Assembly: GCA_900155495.1 (NCBI GenBank) | Contig: FTLJ01000217.1 | Coordinates: forward strand, 1 to 17,601 | Source of the DNA: Porogramme epimiltina | Lineage: Eukaryota; Basidiomycota; Agaricomycetes; Polyporales; Polyporaceae | Reading direction: 5' to 3' | Length of the DNA stretch: 17,601 nt | Shown: positions 1 to 9,539 of the stretch, one piece after another | Layout: every line of letters begins with the position of its first letter | Numbering within the stretch: position 1 is the first letter of the stretch | Notes under the pieces: model-generated | Databases searched by the model: none | Told to the model about the DNA's origin: nothing | The model's input: the letters and a program-made list of their open reading frames with translations, nothing else | Program-made: the position numbers and the translations under genes

Positions 1-1053
1 TTTATGACATCATGCCTGTGGTGACGTCAGCGGTAACCCTTACAGACTCGCCCTGCGAGGTGGAATTTGCACGCCAGAACCGGCCGGGGCAGCCGATTTC
101 GGACCTGAGAGAGGCTCGGTCGATGGGAGGAAGCGGGAGGAAGAGGGTACGGCGCAGTGGATCCGCGAAGGCGCGAAGGGTTCCGTGGGTGGTGAGTGGC
201 TTGCGGCAGCTTGGGCAGTGAGGGCGAGCGCAGGAAGACACGTTGGGGTAGAGGGAGAGGGGGACGAGGCGCTCAAGACCGGGGCGCGAGCTAATGGTTG
301 CGAGTTCCTAGGAACTGGTGTGCCTGTGGAGCGAGCAGGTGGGGTCTTCCGAGCATCGAACTGGCGCGGGTTCGCGCGCTCAGTAAGAGTGGCCGTCTGA
401 GACCGAGGGTACCCTCCCCTCTATCTATCACCGCAGCTAAGCGGCTCCTCGCGCGCTGTGGAGCGCAAGAGGCGCGTACGAGATATTATGACCAACGGGG
501 CGCGCGTGGGGGGGGGGGTGTCGACGGCGCATGCTGGCGAGTAGGGGATGTCGGGAGGCTGGACCGTCAGCTGAGCGATGACGTCATTATTGGGCGCTAA
601 TCCTCAAGGACGACGTTGCTCCCGCTGGGCGTTTGAACGCGCGCGACGCTTGCGCCTGGAGTGAGAGTGGACGCCTCGCGGGCGGCGCGAGCGAGCAGTG
701 CTTGTGCTATGGTCGCGCTCAGTCTCGGCTGCATAACGCTTCGTTGGTAGTAGCCTCTGCGCGTGCGACGGAAGACGCAAGGGTCACTGTGATGTCATGT
801 TGCGCGCGGCGACAGTAGGTGTCGAGCGATTCGAGGTATGCGATCTTGGAGTCGTGTGCCTCAATTTGGCGGTTTCAGTGAGAGAGCTGTAGCGAGAGGG
901 TCTGCTCGCGCGTGATGAGAAAAAGTGGAATAACCAAGCAGGAGTGCAGAGAGACAGACATACCTCGAGCACTTTCCTCCCTCGCCTCATGTCCCACGAG
1001 TCGCCCTCCACAGCCCTAACGTCAGCAGAGGGATTGTACAGGTCCATTTGTAG

Positions 1054-1122
1054 CTGCTAGGTGCATAAGACGAGGCGCGCGTCAGTATTACATGAAACCA
1101 GCTGTACGTAGCGCATACTTAC
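1054..1122 (-). other. Relic spliceosomal intron, repeat copy 1
   Basis: GTAAGT donor at 1122, a CTGAC branch-like site about 25 nt before the end, and a CAG acceptor at 1054. The equivalent in copy 3 is 12563-12628 (66 nt). Both the signals and the flanking exon starting CTACAAATGGAC are shared between these copies. Confidence 0.65.
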
Positions 1123-1478
1123 CGATCCGGTTTTGCGAGTCGAAATCTATATGTCCACCACAATGGTCGCGCCATGATCCTACGCGCCGTGGGATTCCTC
1201 CTCTTCTGCACCGGGATCAACGTCTGGTCCCGCACCAGCTTGCATTACAGTGCAAGAGGGATTGAAGACAGCGAGGGAGAGCAAGCCCTATAGCAAGTGG
1301 GTGTTGAACGACATGGGGAGATTTGCGGAAGAGGCGGAGCACGATAGGTGAACCACGTAGTGCTGGGGAGTGCGTTTGCGCGAGTAGAAGGGAGAAAGTA
1401 ACAGTGGGACGCACCTGGGCTGTTGCACAAGCCAGATTCGGTGGTGGCGGAGACCATGGGAGCATCCTTGAAGGTCCG

Positions 1479-1536
1479 CTATAACACGCGGATAGACGTC
1501 ATTGGTGGAAAAAGAAGAGTAAGAGACGGGGCGCAC
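1479..1536 (-). other. Relic spliceosomal intron, repeat copy 1
   Basis: 58 nt, GTGCGC donor at 1536 and a TATAG acceptor at 1479. It is the same length as its equivalent at 12986-13043 in copy 3. Joining the flanking exons keeps one frame (YVDLYT then ADLQGC). Confidence 0.6.
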
Positions 1537-1835
1537 CTGTGTAGAGGTCTACGTAGTGGGGCTAGATGCACAAAGGTACGTGCGGCCAAGAAGAAGCTTT
1601 GTGGATAGTGTACGGATACCACGCATAAGGCCCGGGGGGCAGGTGTTGGGAAGGGCGGGAATGGGCCAAGGCCGGGGCTCGGCTGCTGTTCTTGTGGCGG
1701 AGACTAGTGGGCCTGGCCTGTCGACAAGAGGAGTCGAGGTGCGGGCGGTATGGGTAGCGCGAAGAGAAGAGCATGGTGGGAGGGGGAAGCCATCGACGCG
1801 AACGTTGGGTTTGCCATAGATGGCTGGGCCGGAGC

Positions 1836-1843
1836 TGACGTCA
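1836..1843. promoter_or_regulatory. Palindrome TGACGTCA (CRE/bZIP-type site)
   Basis: Exact 8-bp palindrome, the consensus of cAMP-response-element/ATF bZIP factors. The same site lies at the equivalent place in copy 3 (13343-13350), just upstream of the minus-strand gene relic. Other exact copies are at 22-29, 579-586, 8819-8826, 10449-10456 and 12084-12091. Binding is not shown by the sequence. Confidence 0.35.
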
Positions 1844-2405
1844 TCGCTACAGGAGCCAGTGTGGATGCGACTTCACTGGCCCCAGCAGGCTCTATCAGCT
1901 ACCGACGAGCTGTGCTCAGCCCCAGGGAGGCTCAGAGGCGTGTGAAAGACTTCAACGACGTCCAATGGGGTGCGAGCATCCTCAGCGGATGTCGGTAGCG
2001 TCCAGCGGTGTCCGGTTGGGGGGAAGTTCGGCTCACTGTGCCAGTGGCATGCGCCGGTGGCTGTCGTTGCCCAGTGGTTGGGACCCCCATCGCAACTAAG
2101 CTCCTCCTCCAGAGGTCACGGCACTGGGCCGCTCTATCTGAGCTTATCGCTAGGCAGCAACGTTACCACCGTCTTCCTGTTTACATACAAGACCGAGAGC
2201 GTGATGACATTTCGACGCACGTCTTGCATGGAGCTTATGTGCAATAGTCGCTATATGCCACCCTACAGGGGGCGCTGTCGCCGTTGTACATGAGCGTCAG
2301 GCACTGAAGGTCCTTGCCACCGGAAACCCTCGTATGGCATCCCTCGATAGAGCTCGCACGCGCAACTTCGATGGCAACATGCGAGGTGCAGGTGGAATAG
2401 ATGGA

Positions 2406-2412
2406 TATAAAG
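2406..2412 (+). promoter_or_regulatory. TATA-like box TATAAAG, repeat copy 1
   Basis: TATAAAGCGTAG is kept with the same flanks at 13918 in copy 3. It points to the plus strand, opposite to the gene relic. No plus-strand reading frame behind it is shared between the copies, so any product would be a non-coding or unrecognised transcript. Confidence 0.25.
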
Positions 2413-2838
2413 CGTAGTACATACTACGGATGAACGTAGCGTACAGGAGACGGCGAAGAGCAGAGAATCCGGGATCCCGCCTGCGTGTACCAGCTCCACC
2501 GAAAGGCGGGAAATCTTGAGGGGCAGGCTTCAGGACGAATAGACCAAGATTTTCGGTGGGTGCGAACGCGGTTGCGGGATGCTTCTGATAGCCTTGTGGG
2601 ATGAGGGTTGAGTGGGGAGCCGACTCGACACGCAAAGAGCAGAGAGGGAGAGACGGCGAGGGTGGGCTGGCGAGGGCAATGGCAATGGCAAAGGCTAGCG
2701 AGAGGGAGCGTCGAGCGTCGTGCACACATCCGCCGGGAAAAAGTTGGAAAGGCGCACGCCTGGGCCTAGAATGGCCTCTTCGCGGTCACGGGAATTTCAC
2801 GTGCGCTAACACGTCAGAGGCGCCAGCGCCACCACCGA

Positions 2839-4149
2839 GCACCAAGGTTGCAGCCTGAGCGCCGAGGCCACTCCGTTCGACTATTCGTCTCTGCTAGCAG
2901 CCTTTCGTCACCCGGCAGTCCTTTCATCGATTGTCATGCCTAGATCCAACACCTGCAAAAGCCTTCCAGCGCGTATCTCTATGCCTCCTCCCCTCGTCCG
3001 CACTTTGTGATATTTTAAGTCGTAAGCGAGCCTTGAGGCTGTGGTGATTTCTGCCCTCAAGCACCTTCTCTTCACCATAAATTCACATCTCGTGAGCGTG
3101 GAGACATAGGCGTGCATGAGGTAGAGTGCCGGGTGGCAGGAATCTGAAGAACATCCTCCATTACGAGGTACGTTCATTAATAACATCATCTCCGCCATCA
3201 TCGTACTAATGACTCGCGCGCTACACACAACAGTACCCGTAGCTCATGAGCACAGTTCCCTGACCAGGCCCGCTGTTCTTTATGCCGTCAGTTTGCATGA
3301 TATGGTTTGAATCTGTACGTCCAGACGGCGGCCTCTCCCCGCTGTCCCGTTCACGCTAACCCCTCATGCGTCCTTCGTGGTCGTCACAGTGGGGCTTTGC
3401 TACAGATACTTCGTGAATCAAACTTGGTAATTGTCACTCAGAGCGTGTATTATGGCTCATAATGGTATGCTATTGATGTCCCGATGACGCATCCTATTGG
3501 ACATGACTCTTCGATGCGTCGTTTTCATACCTTACTACTTGGGCTAAAGGCCGCAACGTCTGCTCAAGAGTAGCACGAGATATGCCCCATCGCTATCTGA
3601 CCCTCCCTTCACGTCGGGTTTCCCCACGAGAACTACGCTCTCACTGTCATGGGGGCGCAGAGTGAGCAAGTATTTGCCTTGTTTCGTTGCACTGATGGTC
3701 TCCACACTGAGACAGTTGTCGAAGCACAGATCAGCAGACTCCGAATCAACCACCCCGCCAGTGGCTCCGCTCTCCGCTCGAGAAACTGTGTCGAGGCCCA
3801 CAGTTAGAGGTTCGCCAATATATCCATCTTCTTCGCGGATCTCTGGTCAAGGCACGTCACTACGATTCTACCGGTGGCATACAGCTGTGTTAATGCGCTC
3901 TTACCTGCAAGTTCGGGTAGTCCTAGCCCTATCTCTCATGTTCTCACGGAAATGGTCATAGGCGGTAAGTGTGGCCGGGTCTCTGAAAAGACACCCTGTT
4001 GAACTCGAGATTTAGGCGCAGCGTACCGTGAGCCAGAGGAATTACAGGCTTAGAGCACCTCTCCGCACGTTAATATGTTAGTCCCTGCTCGATGCAAAGG
4101 AATTCTGTCATCGCGGGATGTCAAGTACACTTACACTCAGGCCTTGCTG
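2839..4149. other. Copy-1-specific segment of about 1.3 kb, no recognised gene
   Basis: Copy 3 passes from the equivalent of 2838 (16296) to the equivalent of 4150 (16318) with only about 20 bases between, so this segment is either an insertion into copy 1 or a deletion from copy 3. It is visibly less GC-rich than the flanking repeat. The longest open stretches (2908-3228 minus, 3544-3801 minus, 3662-3961 plus) show no motif I recognise and overlap on both strands. A short inverted match near the ends (GCCTGAG at 2852-2858, CTCAGGC at 4138-4144) is too weak to call terminal repeats, and no clear target duplication is seen. Confidence 0.55.
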
Positions 4150-4630
4150 GACTGCGTGTCCCGTGCTGGCGTCATCCATTTGAGTCTTGACTACGGAACT
4201 AACACACTAGGTTGCCCCCCCTAGATCTCACAAGACGGGAGGCCGCTACAAATGTAGTTTGACAGTGACGCACACGATGGTAAGGGCTTCATGGGACTGA
4301 AGCAAGTAGCTCAAACGGAACGTGGGACAAGTGTCGAGCCACGACACTCTTGTATGCCATGCCCCACGTATATTTCTTCGGGTCGGCAGGTGTGGGCTTG
4401 ACTGTGTTGTCAAATGTTCCGTTGGCATCGTCGCCAAAAGCTTACTCCATCGTGTGAATGCTTTGTCTGCCCTTTAGCTGGAAGTCTTCTATATGTGTTG
4501 TATTCCTCGTGTGAGCTTTTATTACACTATTCAGCTCATCCAGCACCGGCCGGCCTAAGGCAAGGCATTACCTACTGACAGGCATAACCCTCATCCTCTT
4601 GTGCATAGTGCACCCTATTCATTTACAAGT
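4150..4630. repeat. Long repeat, copy 1, distal block
   Basis: Direct repeat of 16318-16850. Long shared runs include TGTCCCGTGCT, CCCCCTAGATATCACAAGACG-like sequence, AATGTAGTTT, CGGCAGGTGTGGG, AAAAGCTTACTCC and TATTACACTATTCAG. Translated frames do not stay in register between the two copies because of small indels, so this part looks non-coding. It ends about 100 bp downstream of the stop codon of the F-box/WD40 gene and so comes close to its 3' end. Confidence 0.8.
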
Positions 4631-4673
4631 GTGAACAAAGGAGCATAAATATTGGTTAGAGGAAAGATTCCTC

Positions 4674-4692
4674 ACGATATACATATATAAAG
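4674..4692 (-). terminator. Possible 3'-end signal of the F-box/WD40 gene
   Basis: On the minus strand, 40-55 nt past the TGA stop, there is an AT-rich TTTATATATGTATAT run, the kind of UA-rich element fungal genes carry before the poly(A) site. No canonical AATAAA was seen here. This is inference from composition and position. Confidence 0.3.
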
Positions 4693-4729
4693 TAACCTGA
4701 GCCGCCACTTCACTTGTACATGTTAGTGA

Positions 4730-7255
4730 TCACAACTCTATAACGCGAAAAACATTCAGTGGTTTGTCGACACTGCCCACCACTAACACCTTTCCGCCTC
4801 GTGAAAACTGATAGTAGCGAGACAGGCCTCTCGTACTTTCTGCCGCGACCCATTCACCACTCGCTACCCTCCATACCCGAAATACGTCGTCCAAGTCATA
4901 CTCCACCCCCGCGTATCGACCGTCTTGTGAGAAGAGGATATTCGAGATGCACCCCAGATACGGGGATCGACCGCCAACCGACCACAGTAATGCTCCTGTG
5001 TCCGCATCCGACATGTTCACAATTTGATCTCCCGGGGTTTCGCTCCCCCAACATATCAAATGGCCGTTGGGAGACAGCTGAATAACATCTGTGTTGACGC
5101 AGCTGACAGGACTTCCAGCCGAGTCGACGAGATAAGTGTTGTGGAGGAGTCTTCCCGTACGAAAGTCGCATTTTTGAATGACACCACAACGACAAACGGC
5201 CACAATCGATGTTGCGCCTTGGGTAAATGCGACTGAGACCCGCCGGTGCGTGTAGTAGTCCTTGTGGTCCGCCTTAGGGGGAAGAGTCGCATGCAAGGTC
5301 CACTGCGTTTCCGTGTCCCACACGGAAATCTCGTAGGTCGACCCCTCACTGTGCGCTAAGAGCCACCTTTCATCGGGTGATACGTGTACGACGTGTACGG
5401 GCAAGTACCGAGTGTCTTTTGAGAGAGGGACATTGCGGTAGGTATGGACTAGAGCTGAACTCTGCGTGTCCCAGACAATCAATGTACCTTCGTCACTCCA
5501 TGCGAAGAAGAATTTCTTGCTGATGTCTGCCTTCCATTTCTCCAGTGGATATTCCTTGAGCTCCGAATATCCTGAATCTAGAGTGACATGGGTTCCACGG
5601 AAATGGTCCCATACTCCAAAAGATTTTCCTGTCATTGTCAAGATGTGGTTCTCGTGTCCGCTCGGTGACGGGATGAAAATCAGTGCACGCCCAGCCTTGA
5701 ATTTGGCCAATGTGGTTCTTGTCCGCGAGTCCCACACGACGATCGCCCCGCCTGAAGACCGCAAGGTTCCAGCAACGAATTCCCCGCTAGGTGAGACAGT
5801 AATGTGATCCACATAGTTATCATCATTTGTATCTTCTGTGTGTCAAGGGGTTCAGCACCAGATCATAGATGTGCAGATAGTCTATCTAGAACCTGCTTAC
5901 CCCATATGTTAAAATCTATCTTCAAACGTCCCATACGATGGAGTTCACGGAATTCAGCCTGGAATACTTCATTAATTTGATATAATATTTCCTTTGATAA
6001 ACCATGCCTAGATTTGAGGGTGAGGGAGGTGAGGATGCCTTCGTCAGGTTGCTGATCACCGAGGATTCCGTCAATTTTTCGGTAGATAGCACAACACTCT
6101 TTTCGCGAGATCTCTGCCATTAGTTGTGTATTTTCTTTAGGACACGGTGCAGGAAAAAACTCGTCGAGGCGTTGTCCGGTTTCTCGAAGGTGCGGAGGTG
6201 TATAATAGACCCCACTGAGGTCGAATATGAGGGCGATAGTGTGCAGAGGTGGGCAAGGCTGCCTGTGTGTGAGTAATTTGACAACCATTTCCAGAGCACC
6301 GTAAAAAGCATTCCCTGGGAGGTGGAGAGACAAAGAATGAAGCAGGGGAAACTTTGAAAGATCAAACATACGGCCGTCTACGGAGAGTAGTATGAATAGA
6401 CAGTATGCCAAATTCTAGTATTGATTCAGACTCACCATCTTTAACCCAATCCTCTTCCGGTAACTCCATGCATTCTACGCTGTGACGGAGGCTATGCGCA
6501 ATATAGGGCAGAATCTTGTGGTCCACGCATACTTTCCCTTTGACAGGTGTGAAAACATCCTTCTCCTAGATTGCGGATCAGCCCCGTGTAGCACAATCCA
6601 CGATCACATGTACACGCACAGTGAGGCGAGATCGGTGAGAGCTGAGAGCAGCAATGTACTTAGAATTAAATGGTTCATTATCCCCTGACAGGGAGTACGA
6701 GAGGGTTCTGAGAGAGGGAAAGGCATTGAGGAGATGATGTACGCGATTGATGGGCTCTGTGATGCAGTGGAGATGAAGATGTAGGATGTGCGGATATTCC
6801 AGGGACAGGCACCGACGAGTCACGTTGTCGAGAGGGATCTTGATGTATATAGCGAGTTTGATAGTGCACGAGGACATATTCCTGAGTAATAAGAGGGCAA
6901 GGTGAAGTTTAACGTCCTGTTGTTCTACGTCGACGTCATTGTGGCAGAGGGAATAGGGAGGGGTAACATGGATAGCACGAACGAGATGTCGAAACGATGG
7001 ATTGTCACAGAATGTCGTTTGGAGTGTGTCTGATGCGGCCTTGTCCTGAATGTAAATCGACCGAAAGAGATAGAGTCGGCTGCGATGGAGCCAGTCCTTG
7101 CATATCAGAGCACAGATGCAGAGCGTTCTGAGATACCTGGCATCCTGTACGAGCTCGTAGTCCTTATCCGCGTCCACGCCGATGTGATCAATGATTAGGA
7201 GCCCGAGCTCTGTGGGAAGATGTCTTGTGAACACGTTATTAGAAAGCGTAGGCAT
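4730..7255 (-). CDS. F-box / WD40-repeat protein, four exons, 782 aa
   Basis: Exons on the minus strand are 7255-6620, 6565-6436, 6377-5901 and 5835-4730 (stop TGA). The start is the first ATG after an in-frame TAA near 7294. Residues about 13-60 form an F-box-like region (LPTELGLLIIDHI, then CALICKDWLHRSRLYLFRSI), as in the large F-box families of Agaricomycetes. Residues about 100-400 have leucine-rich, LRR-like stretches (FPSLRTLSYSL, FPLLHSLSLHL). Residues about 420-782 carry eight blade-end motifs at 449, 490, 536, 587, 637, 690, 736 and 777; four are canonical W-D (VVWD, GVWD, IVWD, SVWD) and the rest are degenerate. F-box proteins usually bind Skp1 in SCF ubiquitin ligases, and WD40 propellers often recruit the substrate; that role is inferred from family knowledge. 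The WD40 part has no ATG before its second blade, which argues against a separate gene. The splice model is a prediction; an alternative first donor at 6613 would add two residues. Confidence 0.82.
5836..5900 (-). other. Intron 3 of the F-box/WD40 gene
   Basis: 65 nt. Donor GTAAGC after TGGG, branch-like CTTGAC, acceptor ACACAG. Phase 1: the last G of exon 3 joins AA to give Glu415. Unspliced, the upstream frame meets TGA at 5863-5865 and the downstream frame also meets a stop, so splicing is what links the F-box and WD40 halves. Confidence 0.78.
6378..6435 (-). other. Intron 2 of the F-box/WD40 gene
   Basis: 58 nt. Donor GTGAGT, acceptor CTCCGTAG. Phase 1: G plus AC gives Asp. The join yields EEDWVKD followed by DGRMFDL in one open frame. 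Confidence 0.82.
6566..6619 (-). other. Intron 1 of the F-box/WD40 gene
   Basis: 54 nt. Donor GTGCGT, CTGAT branch-like site, acceptor ATCTAG; phase 0. It joins SHRSRLT to EKDVFTPV. A nearby donor GTACAT at 6613 is also in phase and would give a 48-nt intron. Confidence 0.65.
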
Positions 7256-7336
7256 AGAGGAATGAGCTTCGGAGGCGAACAAGGGGGGAGCTTAAAGAGA
7301 GACGGCTGAAGATCAGGAATTCCCTCCTTGGAATCC

Positions 7337-7344
7337 ATATATAC
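7337..7344 (-). promoter_or_regulatory. TATA-like box of the F-box/WD40 gene
   Basis: The minus strand reads GTATATAT here, about 80 nt upstream of the ATG at 7255, a usual distance in basidiomycetes. A pyrimidine-rich stretch (CCCCCCTTG) lies between it and the start. No other regulatory site was recognised. Confidence 0.4.
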
Positions 7345-8159
7345 AGTACGTCGAGAAGTTCGATGCCTCATGACTCGACCCCAAATAAATCCCTCGTCGT
7401 CACCATGAGCCTAGGCTCATTGACAAGGGTGAGCATTGATAGGTAATATGAATAATCGAAGGCATCTACCAAGATAGACGATGAACTGAGGCCACCATAT
7501 AGTGGCGAATGGTCACGAACACGGTATTATCCTGTAAGAAGTAAAGCGGTATGTATACACCGTAGAAAAGCACCCCAATCGTTACTGGTGGAGTTGTCTA
7601 CGAAGCAAGAGTCCGGGGCACACAGTGTTGCATTATGTTCGAGGCAGTGATAGAAGCGATACGGAACGATTCAACGACACGGATTATCAGGGGGCTATAC
7701 AGACGGCAAGCTGCCTCGCAGGGCATAATAATAGGATAGAAGCCGTATACACGGCCTAGGACGTGAGCGCACAGCCTATGCTGTCACTGCTGTCAACTTC
7801 GTCCCACTATCCCAAGGCTGTGAGTAGGCTGGGAAGACGAGTCGTCTGCACGGTGTGAAGTCAATCTCTACGCCGTAGGTGGGAAAGTTCAGACTGTACT
7901 CTCCGCGGGGCCCGTCACGTCTAGTGGCTTCTCCATGGTCACCCAAATGCTGTAATTAATCGCAGTAGGGGCATATGCCTCAGTACTGGCTAAGGCTAGC
8001 AGGGAGTCTCTGCAGAAGTAGTTCGATTAACTCACCCTTACCTCCTTGCAACATTGCAACACCGGAACGCCACTTTAAATATGCTCTTTGGAATATGCTT
8101 ACCAGAACCTACTGTGGATGGGTCACGAGAGGGGGGTGGGAATTAGTAAGCGGTATGTT
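7345..8159. other. Intergenic, nothing recognised
   Basis: This stretch is less GC-rich than the repeats on either side. Frames are short (longest about 75 codons, at 7975-8199) and show no motif. A perfect 12-bp palindrome GAGCCTAGGCTC is at 7409-7420. No resemblance to the repeat family was seen by eye. Confidence 0.5.
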
Positions 8160-9000
8160 TGTGGCGTTGAGTGAGAGTCACTCGAGCAGGGGAGAGTGAA
8201 GAAGAGGAGGACGGGGCGGTAGACTCGCGAAATTGAGAACCCATTCGTGGGTGGGGAGAGGTTTGTGAATTGAGAGCAGGCACAAAACGAAACGTCAGGG
8301 CGACAAGCGAAGGGACCGAGAGGCGAGAAACCTGGAGGAAAGGTGCTGGATGGGATGTGATCTGTACTGCGGTGCATGTACTAATCGCGATCGCGTAAAT
8401 GAGCGGGGACTTTGCCCACACCGGGCGCGGGTTCCTGCGCATCGAGGAATTCGCTGTCCAAGGCCACGCAGCATTCTCCCCATATTTCGGCGATGACAGG
8501 CGGTGTCCCACGCGCAGCGGAGGCCCAGGGGGCAGAAGCACCCCACGAGAATTCGTCTTGACGCAAGGGGTCAAGGGAGCGTCCTAGAAGAGGGGATGCG
8601 TATCACAGCTCCTCGTCCAAGGTGTCGCAGAAGCGCCTTGAGCTCGTCGTGGGGAGGGGAGAGCAATGGTGGGGTCTGATTCAAGAGAGGCCGAGGGCTC
8701 GAGCTGGGCACACGGCACTGTGGCAGATGCGCCCTGGATGTTCAGGCATCAGGGTTCCAAGTAGACGTTGACGGGGAAGGAGCCACCCCAACACAAGAGC
8801 GTGGACCGGGCTGTGAAATGACGTCATCAATATAAGCGCCGGTGCTCCAGAGCCGCCAGCAGTGACGCCGGCTGTTCCAGCACGCGCGACGGTTCCACCT
8901 GGAGTGAACTGAATCATAACTTGCGGGATGTGTGGGGCGTGTGCAAGGCCGCAGTGAGGGTCCTCGCACCTATGATCCTCCCCCGCCAATGGAGCGAGCT
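8160..9000 (-). repeat. Long repeat, copy 4 (short, most diverged)
   Basis: Colinear with copy 2. 8481 (ATTCTCCCCATAT) matches 9941, 8625 (GTCGCAG...GAGCTCGTCGT) matches 10083, 8819 (TGACGTCATC) matches 10449, and 8883 (GCGCGAC...CACCTGGAGT) matches 10494. The shift from 1458 to about 1630 between anchors implies a deletion of about 170 bp relative to copy 2. The relic C-terminus reads HDELKALLRHLG near 8655-8620 on the minus strand. An adjoining minus-strand frame (8600-8381, including EIWGECCVALDSEFLDAQEP) is open for about 75 codons but is not shared in frame with the other copies. Confidence 0.6.
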
Positions 9001-9477
9001 ACGTGATGGTTTGACGACATCCTGTTTCATCAGAAGTAATACTGTGTACTACGAGATGATCAAAGCAGATGTAACGCGTATCTCTAGGCCAGCCACCAGG
9101 CTGTGGGTCCGTCGGGGTCTTCCCTGGGGAGCATATAAATCGCTCTCGGGTCGCTCCTCTATGCCTATGAGGTTCTCATCCTGGCCCCTGCTAAGAACAA
9201 CTATGCCCGTCACCTTCAAGGTTGCCAATCACGACGCCAACTCCTTCCCCTGCAAAGGGATGGAAAGCGCAGAGGACCTCACGAAGGCCCCTCGTGCTAT
9301 AAGGAGTGGAAAGAGAGTTGAGAGATGCTCCGGACGTCTGCATAAGATAAGGGGGCCGTGCTCGAACATGATATACATATCCTCGATCCAAGCTGGAAGC
9401 CCCCATAACGGAATAGGTACAAACGCAGACAGAAGACCTTCGAAGCGATGATGGTCCGTTTCCTCATACGTACTTAG
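8932..9477 (-). pseudogene. Unrecognised decayed exon
   Basis: One minus-strand frame runs from 9477 for about 180 codons with only two stops (TGA at 9229-9231, TAG at 9049-9051). The first 82 codons are uninterrupted and read like ordinary protein (FVPIPLWGLPAW, EDMYIMFEHGPLILC, LFPLLIARGAF, LQGKELAS). The TGA directly follows KELAS and could be a CGA-to-TGA transition. A TGA sits just upstream at 9478-9480, with possible AG acceptors beside it, so this may be an internal or last exon whose upstream exons are missing. The far end runs into repeat copy 4 near 9000. A competing plus-strand frame (8921-9451) is open but has antisense-like composition. I do not recognise the family. Confidence 0.4.
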
Positions 9478-9539
9478 TCACATCACCATTCGACGCTCCT
9501 GGGATGCGTAAACCAGCTACGCGCACCGTAGTAGGATGT

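Larger units (their letters stand above)
660..1790 (-). pseudogene. Decayed coiled-coil protein gene, repeat copy 1
   Basis: Minus-strand relic of an unrecognised multi-exon gene. Reading 5' to 3' it has an exon ending at 1537 that includes PYAWYPY and PHYVDLYT; a 58-nt intron at 1479-1536; a 64-nt exon at 1415-1478; an acidic exon near 1210; a 69-nt intron at 1054-1122 with GTAAGT donor, CTGAC branch and CAG acceptor; a 90-nt exon at 964-1053 starting LQMDL; and an exon around 870-830 with SKIAYLE. It is broken by an in-frame TAG before PHYVDL, by TAG and TGA stops in the acidic and coiled-coil exons, by a one-base loss in the LQMDL exon relative to copy 3, and by loss of the C-terminal part. 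The charged, heptad-like SKIAYLE region suggests a coiled coil. No function can be assigned. Confidence 0.6.
1..2838 (-). repeat. Long dispersed repeat, copy 1, main block (decayed)
   Basis: This GC-rich block runs colinear, by eye, with 11270-14219 plus 16156-16296. Anchors are 181 with 11341, 575 with 12081, 900 with 12415, 1281 with 12789, 1838 with 13345, 2404 with 13918, and 2700 with the transposon insertion site at 14212/16156. Around 1281-1560 the match to 12789-13068 is nearly continuous. Copy 1 lacks the stretch equivalent to about 11580-11965, roughly 390 bp, which encodes the C-terminus of the gene relic. The strand given is that of the relic. The block starts before the window edge, so its left end is unknown. 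No reverse transcriptase, transposase or helicase motif was seen in any frame. Confidence 0.85.

Noticed and set aside
2852..4144. Terminal inverted repeats of an inserted element (GCCTGAG/CTCAGGC)
   Set aside because: Seven to nine bases with no target duplication at the copy 1/copy 3 breakpoints; chance is a sufficient explanation.
4730..5812. WD40 protein as a separate gene starting at 5812
   Set aside because: The first codon there is GTG, no in-frame ATG occurs before the second blade, and an intron joins it in frame to the F-box exons.
7256..7282. Extending the F-box protein to a TTG at 7282
   Set aside because: Nuclear fungal genes start at ATG as a rule; the first in-frame ATG after the upstream TAA is at 7255.
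8017..8035. A TTCGATTA tRNA T-loop-like string
   Set aside because: The flanking bases do not pair as a T stem and no acceptor or anticodon arm can be drawn around it.
8921..9451. A 176-codon plus-strand open frame
   Set aside because: No ATG near its start, and its composition looks like the antisense of the more natural minus-strand frame over the same bases.
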